64,000 nt of DNA from an uncultured Collinsella sp. (GCA_900762355.1 CAAFGE010000031.1:24540-88539); one strand, 5' to 3'. Numbered from the stretch's first letter, positions 42,249 to 51,238 are shown. The notes: a model not told the origin generated them from the letters alone. A program made the numbers and translations.

Positions 42249-43202
42249 TTAGTTGCTCGATGCCGTGCCCTGGTTTGAGCTGTCGGATGCCGTACCAGAT
42301 GCGGTGCCGTTTGAGCTGCTGCTGTTGTTGCTGTCGGCCGTGCCTGTCCCCGATGTGTTGCCGCTCGTCTGGTCGCCTGTGCTCGGTTGCGAACCGTCGG
42401 TCGTTTGGCTTGAATCGGTCGTGCTGGACTGCGTGCCGCTGCTGGCCGTAGAGGAATCGGCGTTCTGCGATTGGTTCTGGGTGTTCGAGGACGAGCTGCT
42501 TGATGCGGAACTGTCCTGGTTGGCGTCCTGCTGAGTTTGCTGGTCTTGCGTCTGGGCGTTGCTGGTCGCGTCGCTCTCGGCTGTGCGCGATGAAAGGATC
42601 GGATCGGGGCGTGCGCCCAAGCCCTCGCCGGCGGTGGTGATGAGAATGGCACCGGCGCAGGCAATGACCGCAACGATCGCAATAGCGACCGAGAAGACGA
42701 TGACCTTCTTTTGCGTCTGGCTGCGCTCTGCCGCGGCCTTGGCGCGTAGGCTGTTGGGGGCGACGCGGGCCGTGGTCGCGCGTCCCGCAATCTGGCGCAT
42801 CTCCTGCGTGGTCGCGGCACCGCCGAGGTGCTCGTTGACATTGGGCTCAACGGGTTCGTAGACGCCGGCGGGGTAGTCGACGGCGGCGTGCGTGCCCTTG
42901 ATAGCCTCGGCGCTGGCGGAGATAAAGTGGCGATAGACCTGCGAAGACACAACGGTGATGACCGAGCTCACGGCGGCGCCGATTACCGAGCCAGCAATGC
43001 CGATCTTGGAGGCAAGCGCAACACTTGTGGCCGCAGCTGCGGCACCGGCGATGATCTGGGGGATGGAAATATCATCGAACAGGCCCTTTTTGGGCGCGAT
43101 GGCCATGGTCTGGCCGATGGAGTGGTTTTCGTGAACGCCGTTGTTGAGTGCGGCGGGAGTCATGACGCGCGTGCGCGGCGCATCGGTGTACTTGGTCGTC
43201 AT
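42249..43202 (-). CDS. Membrane protein with Ser/Thr/Gln-rich low-complexity tail
   Basis: 317 residues from ATG 43202, behind GGGAGGACCCCGT. About residues 42-78 are Ala/Ser/Val-rich and hydrophobic (IIAGAAAAATSVALASKIG region). A second membrane helix (VIVFSVAIAIVAVIACAGAI) lies at about 165-190. The last ~110 residues are almost only Ser, Thr, Gln, Asn, Asp and Gly. The tail probably lies outside the cell as a stalk. No family recognised. It is co-directional with the 40845-42110 gene but 138 bases apart. Confidence 0.65.
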   Translation of the reverse strand: MTTKYTDAPRTRVMTPAALNNGVHENHSIGQTMAIAPKKGLFDDISIPQIIAGAAAAATSVALASKIGIAGSVIGAAVSSVITVVSSQVYRHFISASAEAIKGTHAAVDYPAGVYEPVEPNVNEHLGGAATTQEMRQIAGRATTARVAPNSLRAKAAAERSQTQKKVIVFSVAIAIVAVIACAGAILITTAGEGLGARPDPILSSRTAESDATSNAQTQDQQTQQDANQDSSASSSSSSNTQNQSQNADSSTASSGTQSSTTDSSQTTDGSQPSTGDQTSGNTSGTGTADSNNSSSSNGTASGTASDSSNQGTASSN

Positions 43203-43405
43203 ACGGGGTCCTCCCGGTGTAAATCTGCTTCGTTTCATGCAGCCATCAGGGTACCCATTCAATGTGAAACGCGTATGTCGTTTACCAGATACCATCAAGT
43301 TATCAATAGCTCACCAAATCGGTGGGATGCGGTCGAGCATGGTGATTGAACTACAATAGGACTCGCTATTTGTTTAGAACGGCGGCTACGCACGGGAGCG
43401 TTTTC

Positions 43406-45385
43406 ATGGATCTTCACCTTTCTCAGTCTGATGGCTTTTTGCGTGTGGCGGCGGCTTCGCCGCGGATTCGCGTGGCCGATGTCGAGGGCAATGCCGAGGT
43501 TGCGTTGGCGGCTGTTCGTGAGGCTGCCGAGCGCGGTGTTCGTGCGTTGGTGCTGCCCGAGCTTAACCTGACCGGCTATACCGCGGCGGACTTGTTCCAT
43601 AACCGCACGTTGCTACATGCCTGCGAGGCGGCGCTTGTGCGCATTCTCGATGAGACTCGCGAGCTGCCGATTGTCTTTACGGTCGGTCTTCCCGTTGCGG
43701 TGGCTGAGAACATCTACAACTGCGCCGCCGTGTGCTGCGCGGGCGAGCTTTTGGGCCTCACGGCCAAGAAGTACCTGCCCAATTATGGTGAGTTCTATGA
43801 GCGCCGCTGGTTTGCTCCGGCACCCACCGATTCCATGTGGATTGAATTTGCCGGACAGGGACCGGTGCCGCTCGGCTCGGGGCTTATCTACCGATGCTGT
43901 GACGAGGGTGCCGAGGATATGGTGCTCGGCATCGAAATCTGCGAGGACCTTTGGGTGCCGGCGCCGCCTTCGACCGATATGGCGCTTGCCGGCGCTACGG
44001 TGATCCTCAACCCCTCGGCTTCGGATGAGATCATCGGCAAGGCAGATTACCGCCGTAGCCTCATCTCCAACCAGAGCGCGCGTCTGTACTGCGCCTATGC
44101 CTACGCGGACGCGAGCGAGGGCGAGTCCACGACCGATATGGTCTTTGCGGGGGAGAACCTCGTCTACGAAAACGGCTCTAAGCTGGCAGCGACCAAGCTC
44201 CTCACCTGCGACATGGCAGTGGCCGATGTTGATCTTGACCGCTTGGTTGCCGAGCGTCGCCGTTCAACCACGTGGACGCGTCCGGACGATGCGCCGGAGG
44301 CCTCGACCGTTGAGTTTTCGTTTGAGGGAACGCTCACCGAAGATCCCGCCTTGCGCGATGCCTGTGATATCGACCGCGTCTTCCCGCGCGCGCCATTCGT
44401 TCCGGCGGATCATGGTGACCTGGCCGAGCGCTGCGAGACCATCCTCGACCTGCAGACCGCCGGCCTCAAGACCCGCTTGGCCCATACGGGTACCAAAGCG
44501 GCCGTCATCGGCCTTTCGGGCGGTCTCGATTCCACGCTGGCGCTGCTCGTGACCGTTCGTGCGTTCGACGCCCTAGGCCTGCCGCGCACGGGCATCACGG
44601 CCGTCTCCATGCCGGGCTTTGGAACGACGCATCGCACTAAGTCCAATGCCGAGTCGCTCGCCCGCGACCTGGGTGTGAGCTTCCGCGAGGTCTCGATCCA
44701 TGCAGCCGTGGAGCAACATTTTAAGGACATCGAGCACGACCCGGCCGTCCAGGATGTGACCTACGAGAACAGCCAGGCGCGCGAGCGCACGCAGATCCTC
44801 ATGGACCTTGCCAACCAAGCCGGCGGCTTTGTCATTGGCACGGGCGACCTGTCCGAGCTGGCGCTCGGCTGGGCCACGTACAACGGTGACCACATGAGCA
44901 TGTATGCCGTCAACGCGAGCGTGCCCAAGACGCTCGTGCGCCATCTGGTGCGCTACGCGGCCGATGTCTTTGGCGGTCGCATCGCCGAGACACTGCTCGA
45001 CATCCTCGACACGCCGGTGTCGCCCGAGCTTTTGCCGCCGACGGGCGATGGTGAGATCGCTCAGAAAACCGAGGATCTGGTGGGTCCGTACGAGCTGCAC
45101 GACTATTTCCTCTATTATCTGCTGCGCTTTGGCTTTGAGCCGGGCAAGATCTACCGCATGGCGCTCAAGAGCTTTGAGGGTGTCTACGACGAGGCCACCA
45201 TCCACACGTGGCTGCGCACGTTCTATCGTCGCTTCTTCGCTCAGCAGTTTAAGCGCAGTTGCCTGCCCGACGGTCCCAAGGTGGGTTCGGTCACGCTCAG
45301 CCCGCGCGGCGATTGGCGCATGCCGAGCGACGCCAGTTCGCGTCTGTGGCTCGCACAGATCGACGCGCTGCGCCCGGTCGACTAA
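43406..45385 (+). CDS. nadE: Glutamine-dependent NAD(+) synthase
   Basis: 659 residues from ATG 43406 (GGGAG upstream). It makes NAD from nicotinate adenine dinucleotide, ATP and glutamine. The N-terminal nitrilase-type glutaminase carries Glu in LVLPELNLTGY, Lys in KKYLPNYGEFYERRWF and the nucleophilic Cys in LGIEICEDLWVP. The C-terminal synthetase has the P-loop VIGLSGGLDSTLALL (about 370) and FVIGTGDLSELALGWATYNGDH. The two-domain form explains the length. It is divergent from the membrane-protein gene and closed by the hairpin at 45475-45506. Confidence 0.96.
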   Translation: MDLHLSQSDGFLRVAAASPRIRVADVEGNAEVALAAVREAAERGVRALVLPELNLTGYTAADLFHNRTLLHACEAALVRILDETRELPIVFTVGLPVAVAENIYNCAAVCCAGELLGLTAKKYLPNYGEFYERRWFAPAPTDSMWIEFAGQGPVPLGSGLIYRCCDEGAEDMVLGIEICEDLWVPAPPSTDMALAGATVILNPSASDEIIGKADYRRSLISNQSARLYCAYAYADASEGESTTDMVFAGENLVYENGSKLAATKLLTCDMAVADVDLDRLVAERRRSTTWTRPDDAPEASTVEFSFEGTLTEDPALRDACDIDRVFPRAPFVPADHGDLAERCETILDLQTAGLKTRLAHTGTKAAVIGLSGGLDSTLALLVTVRAFDALGLPRTGITAVSMPGFGTTHRTKSNAESLARDLGVSFREVSIHAAVEQHFKDIEHDPAVQDVTYENSQARERTQILMDLANQAGGFVIGTGDLSELALGWATYNGDHMSMYAVNASVPKTLVRHLVRYAADVFGGRIAETLLDILDTPVSPELLPPTGDGEIAQKTEDLVGPYELHDYFLYYLLRFGFEPGKIYRMALKSFEGVYDEATIHTWLRTFYRRFFAQQFKRSCLPDGPKVGSVTLSPRGDWRMPSDASSRLWLAQIDALRPVD

Positions 45386-45474
45386 CGCCGCGCCCCGATT
45401 GGCTAAGGTTGGCTAAATTGAACCAAAACAGGGGATGCAAGCGTTACACTTTTGCAATCTGATGGCCCGTATCG

Positions 45475-45506
45475 CGCGGCGCTCTTGTCGGAGCGCCGCG
45501 TTTTTT
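45475..45506 (+). terminator. Intrinsic terminator of nadE
   Basis: Perfect 10-bp stem CGCGGCGCTC / GAGCGCCGCG, six-base loop, then TTTTTT. Confidence 0.93.
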
Positions 45507-45524
45507 GTATCGAAAGGTGGCACC

Positions 45525-46688
45525 ATGCAGGCATCGCAGCGTCTCGACCGCTTTGGCGCGGAGGTTTTTGCCTCGCTCAACAACAAGCTTCTTGCGCTTA
45601 AGGCCCAGGGCAAGACCATTTACAACATGAGCGTGGGCACGCCCGACTTTAAGCCGTACGACCACGTGGTCGAGGCGCTGACCCAGGCCGCCCAGGACCC
45701 CGAGATGTGGAAGTACGCCCTGCGCGACCTGCCCGAGCTCAAGCAGGCCGTGTGCGATTACTATGAGCGCCGCTTTGGCGTCTGTGGCATTACGCCGTCC
45801 ATGGTGCAGTCGTGCAACGGCACGCAGGAGGGCGTGGGCCACTTGGGCCTGGCGCTGCTCGACCCGGGCGATACGATTCTGGTACCCGATCCGTGCTACC
45901 CGGTCTTTGAGGCGGGCGCCAAGATCGCCGACGCCAAGCTTGAGTACTACCCGCTGGTCGCCGAGCACAACTACCTGCCCTACGTGGCGGGCATCGACCC
46001 CGAGGTCGCCGATCGCGCCAAGTATATGATCGTGTCGCTTCCCGCCAACCCGGTAGGTTCGGTGGGCACGCCCGAGGTCTACGAGGAGATCATCGCCTTC
46101 GCCCGCGAGCACGACCTGCTCATTGTCCATGACAACGCATACTCTGACATCGTGTTCGACGGCGAGCCGGGCGGCAGCTTCCTGCAGTACCCCGGTGCCC
46201 TCGAGGTGGGCGTGGAGTTCTTCTCGCTCTCCAAGTCGTTTAACGTCACCGGCGCCCGCATCGGCTTTTTGGTCGGTCGCGAGGACGTGGTCTTGGCCTT
46301 CGCCAAGCTGCGCAGCCAGATCGACTTTGGCATGTTCTTTCCGATCCAGAAGGCGGCTATTGCTTGCCTGAAGGGTCCGCGCGATGAGGTCGAGGCGCAG
46401 TGCCTGAAGTACCAGGAGCGTCGCGATGCCCTGTGCGACGGTCTTGAGGGCCTGGGCTGGGAGCGCCCCAACGCTCATGGCTCCATGTTTGTGTGGGCAA
46501 AGCTTCCCGGCGGCCGCACCGACTCGATGGCGTTTTGCGAGGAGCTCATGGAGAAGGCCGGAGTCGTCGTGACGCCGGGCGCGAGCTTTGGCCCCTCGGG
46601 CGAGGGGCACGTGCGTATGGCGTTGGTGCTGCCGCCCGATCAGATCGCTTTGGCTGTTGAGGCTATTCGCGAGGCGGGCCTGTATTAG
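45525..46688 (+). CDS. Class I/II aminotransferase (DAP- or aspartate-type)
   Basis: 387 residues from ATG 45525 (GAAAGGTGGCACC upstream). PLP fold-type I: IYNMSVGTPDFKPYDHVVEAL at the N-terminus, CNGTQEGVGHLGLALLDPGD, VSLPANPVGSVGTPEVYEEI (the family N-P pair), HDNAYSDIVFDG, and the Schiff-base Lys in FSLSKSFNVTGARIGFLVG. The pattern is close to LL-diaminopimelate and N-acetyl-DAP aminotransferases (DapL/PatA). Since this window encodes an acetyl-type DAP pathway (dapH and a deacetylase), it could supply the missing transamination step, but a general alanine/aspartate role is equally possible. Confidence 0.88.
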   Translation: MQASQRLDRFGAEVFASLNNKLLALKAQGKTIYNMSVGTPDFKPYDHVVEALTQAAQDPEMWKYALRDLPELKQAVCDYYERRFGVCGITPSMVQSCNGTQEGVGHLGLALLDPGDTILVPDPCYPVFEAGAKIADAKLEYYPLVAEHNYLPYVAGIDPEVADRAKYMIVSLPANPVGSVGTPEVYEEIIAFAREHDLLIVHDNAYSDIVFDGEPGGSFLQYPGALEVGVEFFSLSKSFNVTGARIGFLVGREDVVLAFAKLRSQIDFGMFFPIQKAAIACLKGPRDEVEAQCLKYQERRDALCDGLEGLGWERPNAHGSMFVWAKLPGGRTDSMAFCEELMEKAGVVVTPGASFGPSGEGHVRMALVLPPDQIALAVEAIREAGLY

Positions 46689-46831
46689 GGATTCGTTTCT
46701 GTGAGTCAATAGCTCGAAACCGATTTCGTGCAGTTATTATACGAATTCTGCAAACAATTTCGGTAAACGGTCGATATTTGTCTGCAATAGGAGCATAATC
46801 AAAGTCCCGATTGGATGTATTGGGATTACGG

Positions 46832-46866
46832 CAAACCGCTCGGGTCGCCCTGGGCGGTTTGTTTGT
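46832..46866 (+). promoter_or_regulatory. Hairpin in the ldh leader
   Basis: CAAACCGC / GCGGTTTG stem with a 14-base loop and a weak T-tract, ending about 22 bases before the ldh start. It could be an attenuator or mRNA-stabilising structure. Confidence 0.5.
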
Positions 46867-46887
46867 GGAGAGAGATGGGAGTTTGTA

Positions 46888-47838
46888 ATGGTTAACGAGA
46901 AGAAGGTCGCTATTGTCGGCTGCGGTTTCGTCGGTTCGTCTTCGGCGTTCGCACTGATGCAGAGCGGTCTGTTCTCCGAGATGGTCCTCATCGACGTGGA
47001 CAAGAACCGCGCCGAGGGCGAGGCCCTGGACATCGCGCACGGCATGACGTTTGCCGAGCCGATGAAGATCTACGCTGGCGATTACTCTGATGTCGCCGAT
47101 GCCGCCATGATCGTCGTCACCGCTGGCGCTGCTCAGAAGCCCGGCGAGACCCGCCTGGACCTGGTCAACAAGAACGTCAACATCTTTAAGTCCATCATCC
47201 CTGAGATTAAGAAGTCCGGCTTCGACGGCATCCTGCTGATCGTCTCCAACCCGGTCGACGTTCTGACCTATGCCGCTATCAAGATGTCCGGCCTGCCCGA
47301 GGGCCACGTTATCGGTTCCGGCACCGTGCTCGACACCGGTCGTCTGCAGCAGATGCTCGGCGCCCACGTCGAGGTCGATCCGCGCGACGTTCAGGCTTAC
47401 GTCATGGGCGAGCACGGCGACTCCGAGTTTGTCGCTTGGTCCAGCGCTCAGGTTGCCGGCGTGCCGCTGAGCACCTTCTGCGAGCTTCACGGCCATCTGG
47501 AGCACGAGGCTGCCGAGAAGCGTATCGCCGAGGACGTCAAGAACTCCGCCTACACCATCATCGAGAAGAAGCACGCCACCTACTACGGCGTCGCCATGGC
47601 CGTTAAGCGCATCTGCACCGCTGTCATGCGTGACGAGCAGACCGTGCTGCCCGTTTCCTCGCTCATGGTGGGCGAGTATGGCCTGTCCGATCTCGCCATC
47701 TCTATGCCGACCGTCGTCGGCCGCGACGGCGTTGTCTGCCGCGTCCCCGTGCCGCTGAACGAGTCCGAGCAGAGCGAGCTCACCGCTTCTGCCAAGGCCC
47801 TCAAGGACATCATCGACAGCGTCGATTTCTCCTGCTAA
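46888..47838 (+). CDS. ldh: L-lactate dehydrogenase
   Basis: 316 residues. Reduces pyruvate to L-lactate with NADH in fermentation. NAD fold KVAIVGCGFVGSSSAFALM with the NADH-selecting Asp in VLIDVDKNRAEGEALDIAHG. The active-site loop is GAAQKPGETRLDL, with Gln at the lactate/malate-discriminating position, which supports LDH rather than MDH. Catalytic Asp/Arg are in GTVLDTGRLQQML, and catalytic His in YVMGEHGDSEF. Strong codon bias suggests high expression. Own terminator at 47870-47905. Confidence 0.96.
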   Translation: MVNEKKVAIVGCGFVGSSSAFALMQSGLFSEMVLIDVDKNRAEGEALDIAHGMTFAEPMKIYAGDYSDVADAAMIVVTAGAAQKPGETRLDLVNKNVNIFKSIIPEIKKSGFDGILLIVSNPVDVLTYAAIKMSGLPEGHVIGSGTVLDTGRLQQMLGAHVEVDPRDVQAYVMGEHGDSEFVAWSSAQVAGVPLSTFCELHGHLEHEAAEKRIAEDVKNSAYTIIEKKHATYYGVAMAVKRICTAVMRDEQTVLPVSSLMVGEYGLSDLAISMPTVVGRDGVVCRVPVPLNESEQSELTASAKALKDIIDSVDFSC

Positions 47839-47869
47839 ATCAAGCTTGCTAGAGCGAAAAGCTACAATG

Positions 47870-47905
47870 AAGGCGTCCGAGCCCATACGGCCCGGGCGCC
47901 TTTTT
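47870..47905 (+). terminator. Intrinsic terminator of ldh
   Basis: 14-bp stem AAGGCGTCCGAGCC / GGCCCGGGCGCCTT with two G-T pairs, then TTTTT. Confidence 0.88.
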
Positions 47906-47936
47906 GGTGCAAAGTAACCTGACCTCAATGCACCAT
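47904..47936. repeat. Family C hairpin repeat, copy 1
   Basis: TTGGTGCA (47904-47911) and TGCACCA (47929-47935) flank AAGTAACCTGACCTCAA. Nearly the same 30-odd bases recur at 49116-49150, on the far side of the single gene between. Confidence 0.75.
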
Positions 47937-47952
47937 AGTTGATGGGAGGGCC

Positions 47953-49113
47953 ATGTCGGATTCGCCTAATTTTTTGACCTATGCCCAGACAGCGTTTGAT
48001 CCGTTTGAGGAGCGGCCGTTCTGCGCGGTGGATAGCCTGGTCTTTGCGTGGTTGTCCTATTTGCGTTTGCCGGGTGATATGGCGGAGCTGACGAACTGGC
48101 AGGGCCTAGACGTACGCGAGCTGCTGCGTGCCGAGTGCTACCGGGACATGATTGACGACTTGTGGGACCCAGAGGGGAGCAGGGCCTTGTTGGAGGCCGT
48201 GGCAGCAAGCCCTCGCTACCGTGGCGTGCACGTTTGCGGCTATCGTGCCGTGAGCGATGTGGTGGCGACAGAGCAGTTTGCAGCCATGGCGTTCCGGTTT
48301 CCGGCGGGGTTTAGTTATCTTTCCTTCCGGGGGACCGACAGCACGATTGTGGGCTGGAAAGAGGACTTTAACATGGCGTTCCGGTGTCCTGTGCCGGCCC
48401 AGGAATCCGCGGTGCGTTATGTGGACGAGGCGGCGGATGCGATTGACGGACAGCTTTTGTGCGGAGGTCATTCCAAGGGTGGAAACCTTGCGGTGTACGG
48501 TGCGGCGATGTGCTCCGATGTCGCCCGTGAGCGAATCGAACGGGCATATTCCCATGATGGTCCGGGCTTCGTCGAGGAGTTTCTGAACGGCGACGCCTTT
48601 GCCGATCTTTCCGGTCGAATCGACAAGACGCTACCTCGATCGTCGATCTTTGGCATGATGTTCGAGACGCAGGAGGACTATGCCATCGTTGAGAGCACCG
48701 AGTTCAGCCTGCTTCAGCATAATCCCTTTAGCTGGGTGGTTGATGGTCGCGACTTCGTGTACTGTGAGCGCCTGTCCGCCGGTGCTCGATACGTTGATGG
48801 CTCCATTCGCGAGATGCTGCTTGCGGTGTCGCCTAACGAGCGCGAGCGTTTTGTAGATGCGTTGTTCTCCGTGCTTGAGGCTACGGGTGCTGAGCGGTTT
48901 GCGGATATCGCTGGGAATCTGCGCGAGAGCCTGCCCGTGATGCTCCAGGCTGCGCAAGGCTTTGACAAGGATACGCGACGCTTTGTCTCGCAGACTATCG
49001 TTGCGATTCTTAAGTGTGCGCTTCTGCCCAAACGTCCCCAGATCGACATGCCCGCTGCCGGCAAGAGCTTGGCAGAACAGCTCGAGGCTTGGCAGTCCGA
49101 GCTCCTGCGCTAA
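47953..49113 (+). CDS. DUF2974 (Mbeg1-like) alpha/beta-hydrolase fold protein
   Basis: 386 residues from ATG 47953 (GGGAGGGCC upstream). Lipase-like fold: FSYLSFRGTDSTIVGWKEDFNMAF, then the nucleophile elbow LLCGGHSKGGNLAVYGA (GxSxG with Ser in HSKGG), AYSHDGPGF and a late His in LLQHNPFSWVVDG. The family is common in gut Firmicutes and Actinobacteria and is predicted to hydrolyse a lipid or ester; no substrate is known. No signal peptide, so it is cytoplasmic. Flanked on both sides by family C hairpins. Confidence 0.88.
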   Translation: MSDSPNFLTYAQTAFDPFEERPFCAVDSLVFAWLSYLRLPGDMAELTNWQGLDVRELLRAECYRDMIDDLWDPEGSRALLEAVAASPRYRGVHVCGYRAVSDVVATEQFAAMAFRFPAGFSYLSFRGTDSTIVGWKEDFNMAFRCPVPAQESAVRYVDEAADAIDGQLLCGGHSKGGNLAVYGAAMCSDVARERIERAYSHDGPGFVEEFLNGDAFADLSGRIDKTLPRSSIFGMMFETQEDYAIVESTEFSLLQHNPFSWVVDGRDFVYCERLSAGARYVDGSIREMLLAVSPNERERFVDALFSVLEATGAERFADIAGNLRESLPVMLQAAQGFDKDTRRFVSQTIVAILKCALLPKRPQIDMPAAGKSLAEQLEAWQSELLR

Positions 49114-49115
49114 CC

Positions 49116-49150
49116 ATTGGTGCAAAGCAACCTGTCCCCGATGCACCAAT
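49116..49150. repeat. Family C hairpin repeat, copy 2
   Basis: Perfect 9-bp stem ATTGGTGCA / TGCACCAAT around AAGCAACCTGTCCCCGA. It shares the AACCTGtCC core with copy 1 and AACCTGTCCC with the family B hairpin. Confidence 0.8.
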
Positions 49151-49224
49151 CTTCGATGCGCCTGGGGCGGGATCGACCGCTATACTGGTTCGTGCCGAAA
49201 TCGATCTAGAACGGAATGCCGTAT

Positions 49225-50229
49225 ATGAAAATCAATCACGCGATTCTGCATATCCTGGACTTTGACTCTGCCGTCAACGTTATGAGCCAGCGCGAGCTCG
49301 ATATCGAGAGCCGCACCGTGCGTAATTTCGTAACCACGCACCTGCGGCGCGCTCGTACCTCGGCTGATAACAAGCGTGCCACGTTTGCCGAGAACTCCGC
49401 ATTCGGCGGCGAGCTCAAGGGCTATTTCTTTGGTGAGCGTGAGTTCGTGGATCTGTCTCAGCAGATTGCGGAGTTCATCTCTTCCGAACTTACCAAGGCC
49501 GAGAAAGCCGAGTCCACTGACGTGCTTGTGGCGGACTTTGATGACGATGAGGATGCCCGCTGGTTTGCCGTGATGCTGCTGGGCTCCAAGCAGGCTTTTA
49601 TGCACGAGGTGGGTCGCGAAGAGGGCGAGGTGCGCAACGACATTGCGCGCCACTACGCCATTCTGCCGAATCCCTCGCAAAAGGTGCCGAGCTATGCAAT
49701 CGTGCGTGCAAGCACCATGGAGATCGGCTATGTGGATAAGAAGCGCAAGATTGCCGGCGAGGATCGCATGCTCATTCCCGATGGCCTGCTGCAGTGCGAC
49801 ACGGGGGTATCGGGCAAGGAGGTCATCGACACCGTGACGCGTGTGGTCGAGGAAGTCGCCGAGGAGCACGGTGCCAACACGGCTGTAGCACTCGCCAAGG
49901 TTAAAGCTGCTGTTGCCGAGAAAGTTGAGGATGACGAGGAACTGCCCCCTTGGGATATCGTCGATGAGGTCTTTGAGGACGAGCCGGTTATCAAGGAGAG
50001 CGTGCGCGCGGCACTGACTGAGGAGAAGGTGCCTGAGCGTGTGCCCGTGGAGCGCAAGCAGGTCGAACGCGCGGCGGTGCGCAACCACAAGATCCGTACC
50101 GACACGGGCATCGAGATCAGCTTCCCGGCCGAGATGGGTTCGAACTCTGAGTACATCGAGTTTGTCAACGAGCCCAACGGCCTCATCTCCATCGAGCTCA
50201 AGAACATCGGAAGTATTGAGAATCGATAA
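49225..50229 (+). CDS. Nucleoid-associated protein (NdpA/YejK-like family)
   Basis: 334 residues from ATG 49225 (ATG 49216 also possible). N-terminal INHAILHILDFDSAVNVMSQRELD and FVTTHLRRARTS are characteristic of Gram-positive members of the NdpA group. The middle has LPNPSQKVPSYAIVRASTMEIGYVDKKRK. The last third is acidic with a final beta segment GIEISFPAEMGSNSEYIEFVNEPNG. The family binds the nucleoid, but its exact role is unclear. Strong terminator follows. Confidence 0.85.
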   Translation: MKINHAILHILDFDSAVNVMSQRELDIESRTVRNFVTTHLRRARTSADNKRATFAENSAFGGELKGYFFGEREFVDLSQQIAEFISSELTKAEKAESTDVLVADFDDDEDARWFAVMLLGSKQAFMHEVGREEGEVRNDIARHYAILPNPSQKVPSYAIVRASTMEIGYVDKKRKIAGEDRMLIPDGLLQCDTGVSGKEVIDTVTRVVEEVAEEHGANTAVALAKVKAAVAEKVEDDEELPPWDIVDEVFEDEPVIKESVRAALTEEKVPERVPVERKQVERAAVRNHKIRTDTGIEISFPAEMGSNSEYIEFVNEPNGLISIELKNIGSIENR

Positions 50230-50254
50230 ACTGCTCTTGGACGTTGCAAAAAAC

Positions 50255-50290
50255 AAAGGCCGAAGCCTTTCGGGACTTCGGCCTTTTTTT
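50255..50290 (+). terminator. Intrinsic terminator of the nucleoid-protein gene
   Basis: Perfect 11-bp stem AAAGGCCGAAG / CTTCGGCCTTT followed by a long T-run. Confidence 0.94.
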
Positions 50291-50301
50291 TCGGCTTGGT
50301 T

Positions 50302-50436
50302 GCTGACATTGCGCCGCAGGTTGAGCTCACGTCAGCGAAAACGCCCCTAAGCGAGCAAGGTGACGTGAAAGAGGAGGGAAGCGTACTTCGGTACGCGACC
50401 GACGATTGAACGTCAGATTGCCGCTTAGGGGCGTTT
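50302..50436. ncRNA. Large structured palindromic element of unknown class
   Basis: Between two convergent genes. Outer stem: 15 perfect pairs (50339-50353 with 50422-50436). Inside, after one bulged A, GCAA (50355-50358) pairs with TTGC (50418-50421), and TGACGT (50361-50366) with ACGTCA (50410-50415). The apex holds purine-rich GAAAGAGGAGGGAA, a hairpin GCGTAC-TTCG-GTACGC (50381-50396), then GACCGACGATTGA. A side hairpin GCTGAC/GTCAGC (50302-50336) adjoins. It carries no ORF. The nested helices and UUCG tetraloop look like a folded RNA or a mobile palindromic repeat; I cannot assign a family, and the active strand is unknown. Confidence 0.6.
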
Positions 50437-50449
50437 GCAGCGTCGAGCC

Positions 50450-50477
50450 GTTACGCGGTTTGGCAAAACCGCGTAAC
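50450..50477 (-). terminator. Terminator-like hairpin after dapH
   Basis: GTTACGCGGTTT / AAACCGCGTAAC perfect 12-bp stem with a short loop, beginning 3 bases after the dapH stop. No T-run, so it may mainly protect the mRNA end. Confidence 0.65.
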
Positions 50478-50479
50478 TT

Positions 50480-51199
50480 CTACAGCTGGCGCAGGCCCTC
50501 TTCCAGGCCGGTCTTGCTGTCGGTCTTCTCGTCGCGCATCTTGATGGCGCGGGCGGGGACACCGGCCACGACGGCGCCGGCGGGGACGTCCTCGACGCAC
50601 ACGGCGCCGGCGGCAACTACAGCACCCTTGCCCACGTGCACGCCTTCCAGGACCACGGCGTTTGCGCCGATCATGACATCGTCCTCGATGATGACGGGCG
50701 TGGCGCTGGCGGGCTCCACAACGCCTGCCAGCACGGTGCCGGCGCCGATGTGGCAGTTCTTGCCCACGGTGGCGCGACCGCCCAGCACGGCGCCCATATC
50801 GATCATGGAACCCTCGCCGATAACGGAGCCGATGTTGATGATGGCGCCCATCATGATGACGGCACGGTCGCCAATCTCGACGCGGTCGCGGATGATCGCG
50901 CCCGGCTCGATGCGGGCGTTGATGCCCTTAAGGTCGAGCATGGGCACGGCGGAGTTGCGGCAATCGTTTTCAACGTCGTAGTAATCGATGGAATCGGCAT
51001 TGGCGTCCAGGATGGTCTTGAGCTCGTCCCAGTCGCCAAAGACGGTCTTGCCGCGACGGCCGCCGTAGACATGTGCGTCGCCCCAGGCAACCTTCATGCC
51101 CGGCTTCTCGCGCACGTACAGCTTGACGGGCGTCTTTTTGGGCGCGGTGGCGATGTAGTTGATAATCTCCTGTGCATCCATCTCGGCTGCGTTGCTCAT
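50480..51199 (-). CDS. dapH: Tetrahydrodipicolinate N-acetyltransferase
   Basis: 239 residues from ATG 51199 (AAAGGAGAGATAGCAA upstream). N-terminal helical domain AQEIINYIATAPKKTPVKLYV, then a left-handed beta helix with hexapeptide repeats from about residue 90 (ARIEPGAIIRDRVEIGDRAVIMMGAIIN and onward) and the family segment GAVLGGRATVGKNCHIGAGTVLAGVVEP. It acetylates tetrahydrodipicolinate, which defines the acetylase branch of DAP synthesis. Last gene of the lysA-dapA/dapB/dapH operon. Confidence 0.95.
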   Translation of the reverse strand: MSNAAEMDAQEIINYIATAPKKTPVKLYVREKPGMKVAWGDAHVYGGRRGKTVFGDWDELKTILDANADSIDYYDVENDCRNSAVPMLDLKGINARIEPGAIIRDRVEIGDRAVIMMGAIINIGSVIGEGSMIDMGAVLGGRATVGKNCHIGAGTVLAGVVEPASATPVIIEDDVMIGANAVVLEGVHVGKGAVVAAGAVCVEDVPAGAVVAGVPARAIKMRDEKTDSKTGLEEGLRQL

Positions 51200-51238
51200 T
51201 TGCTATCTCTCCTTTGGGTGGATTCGGTTGATACCTGG

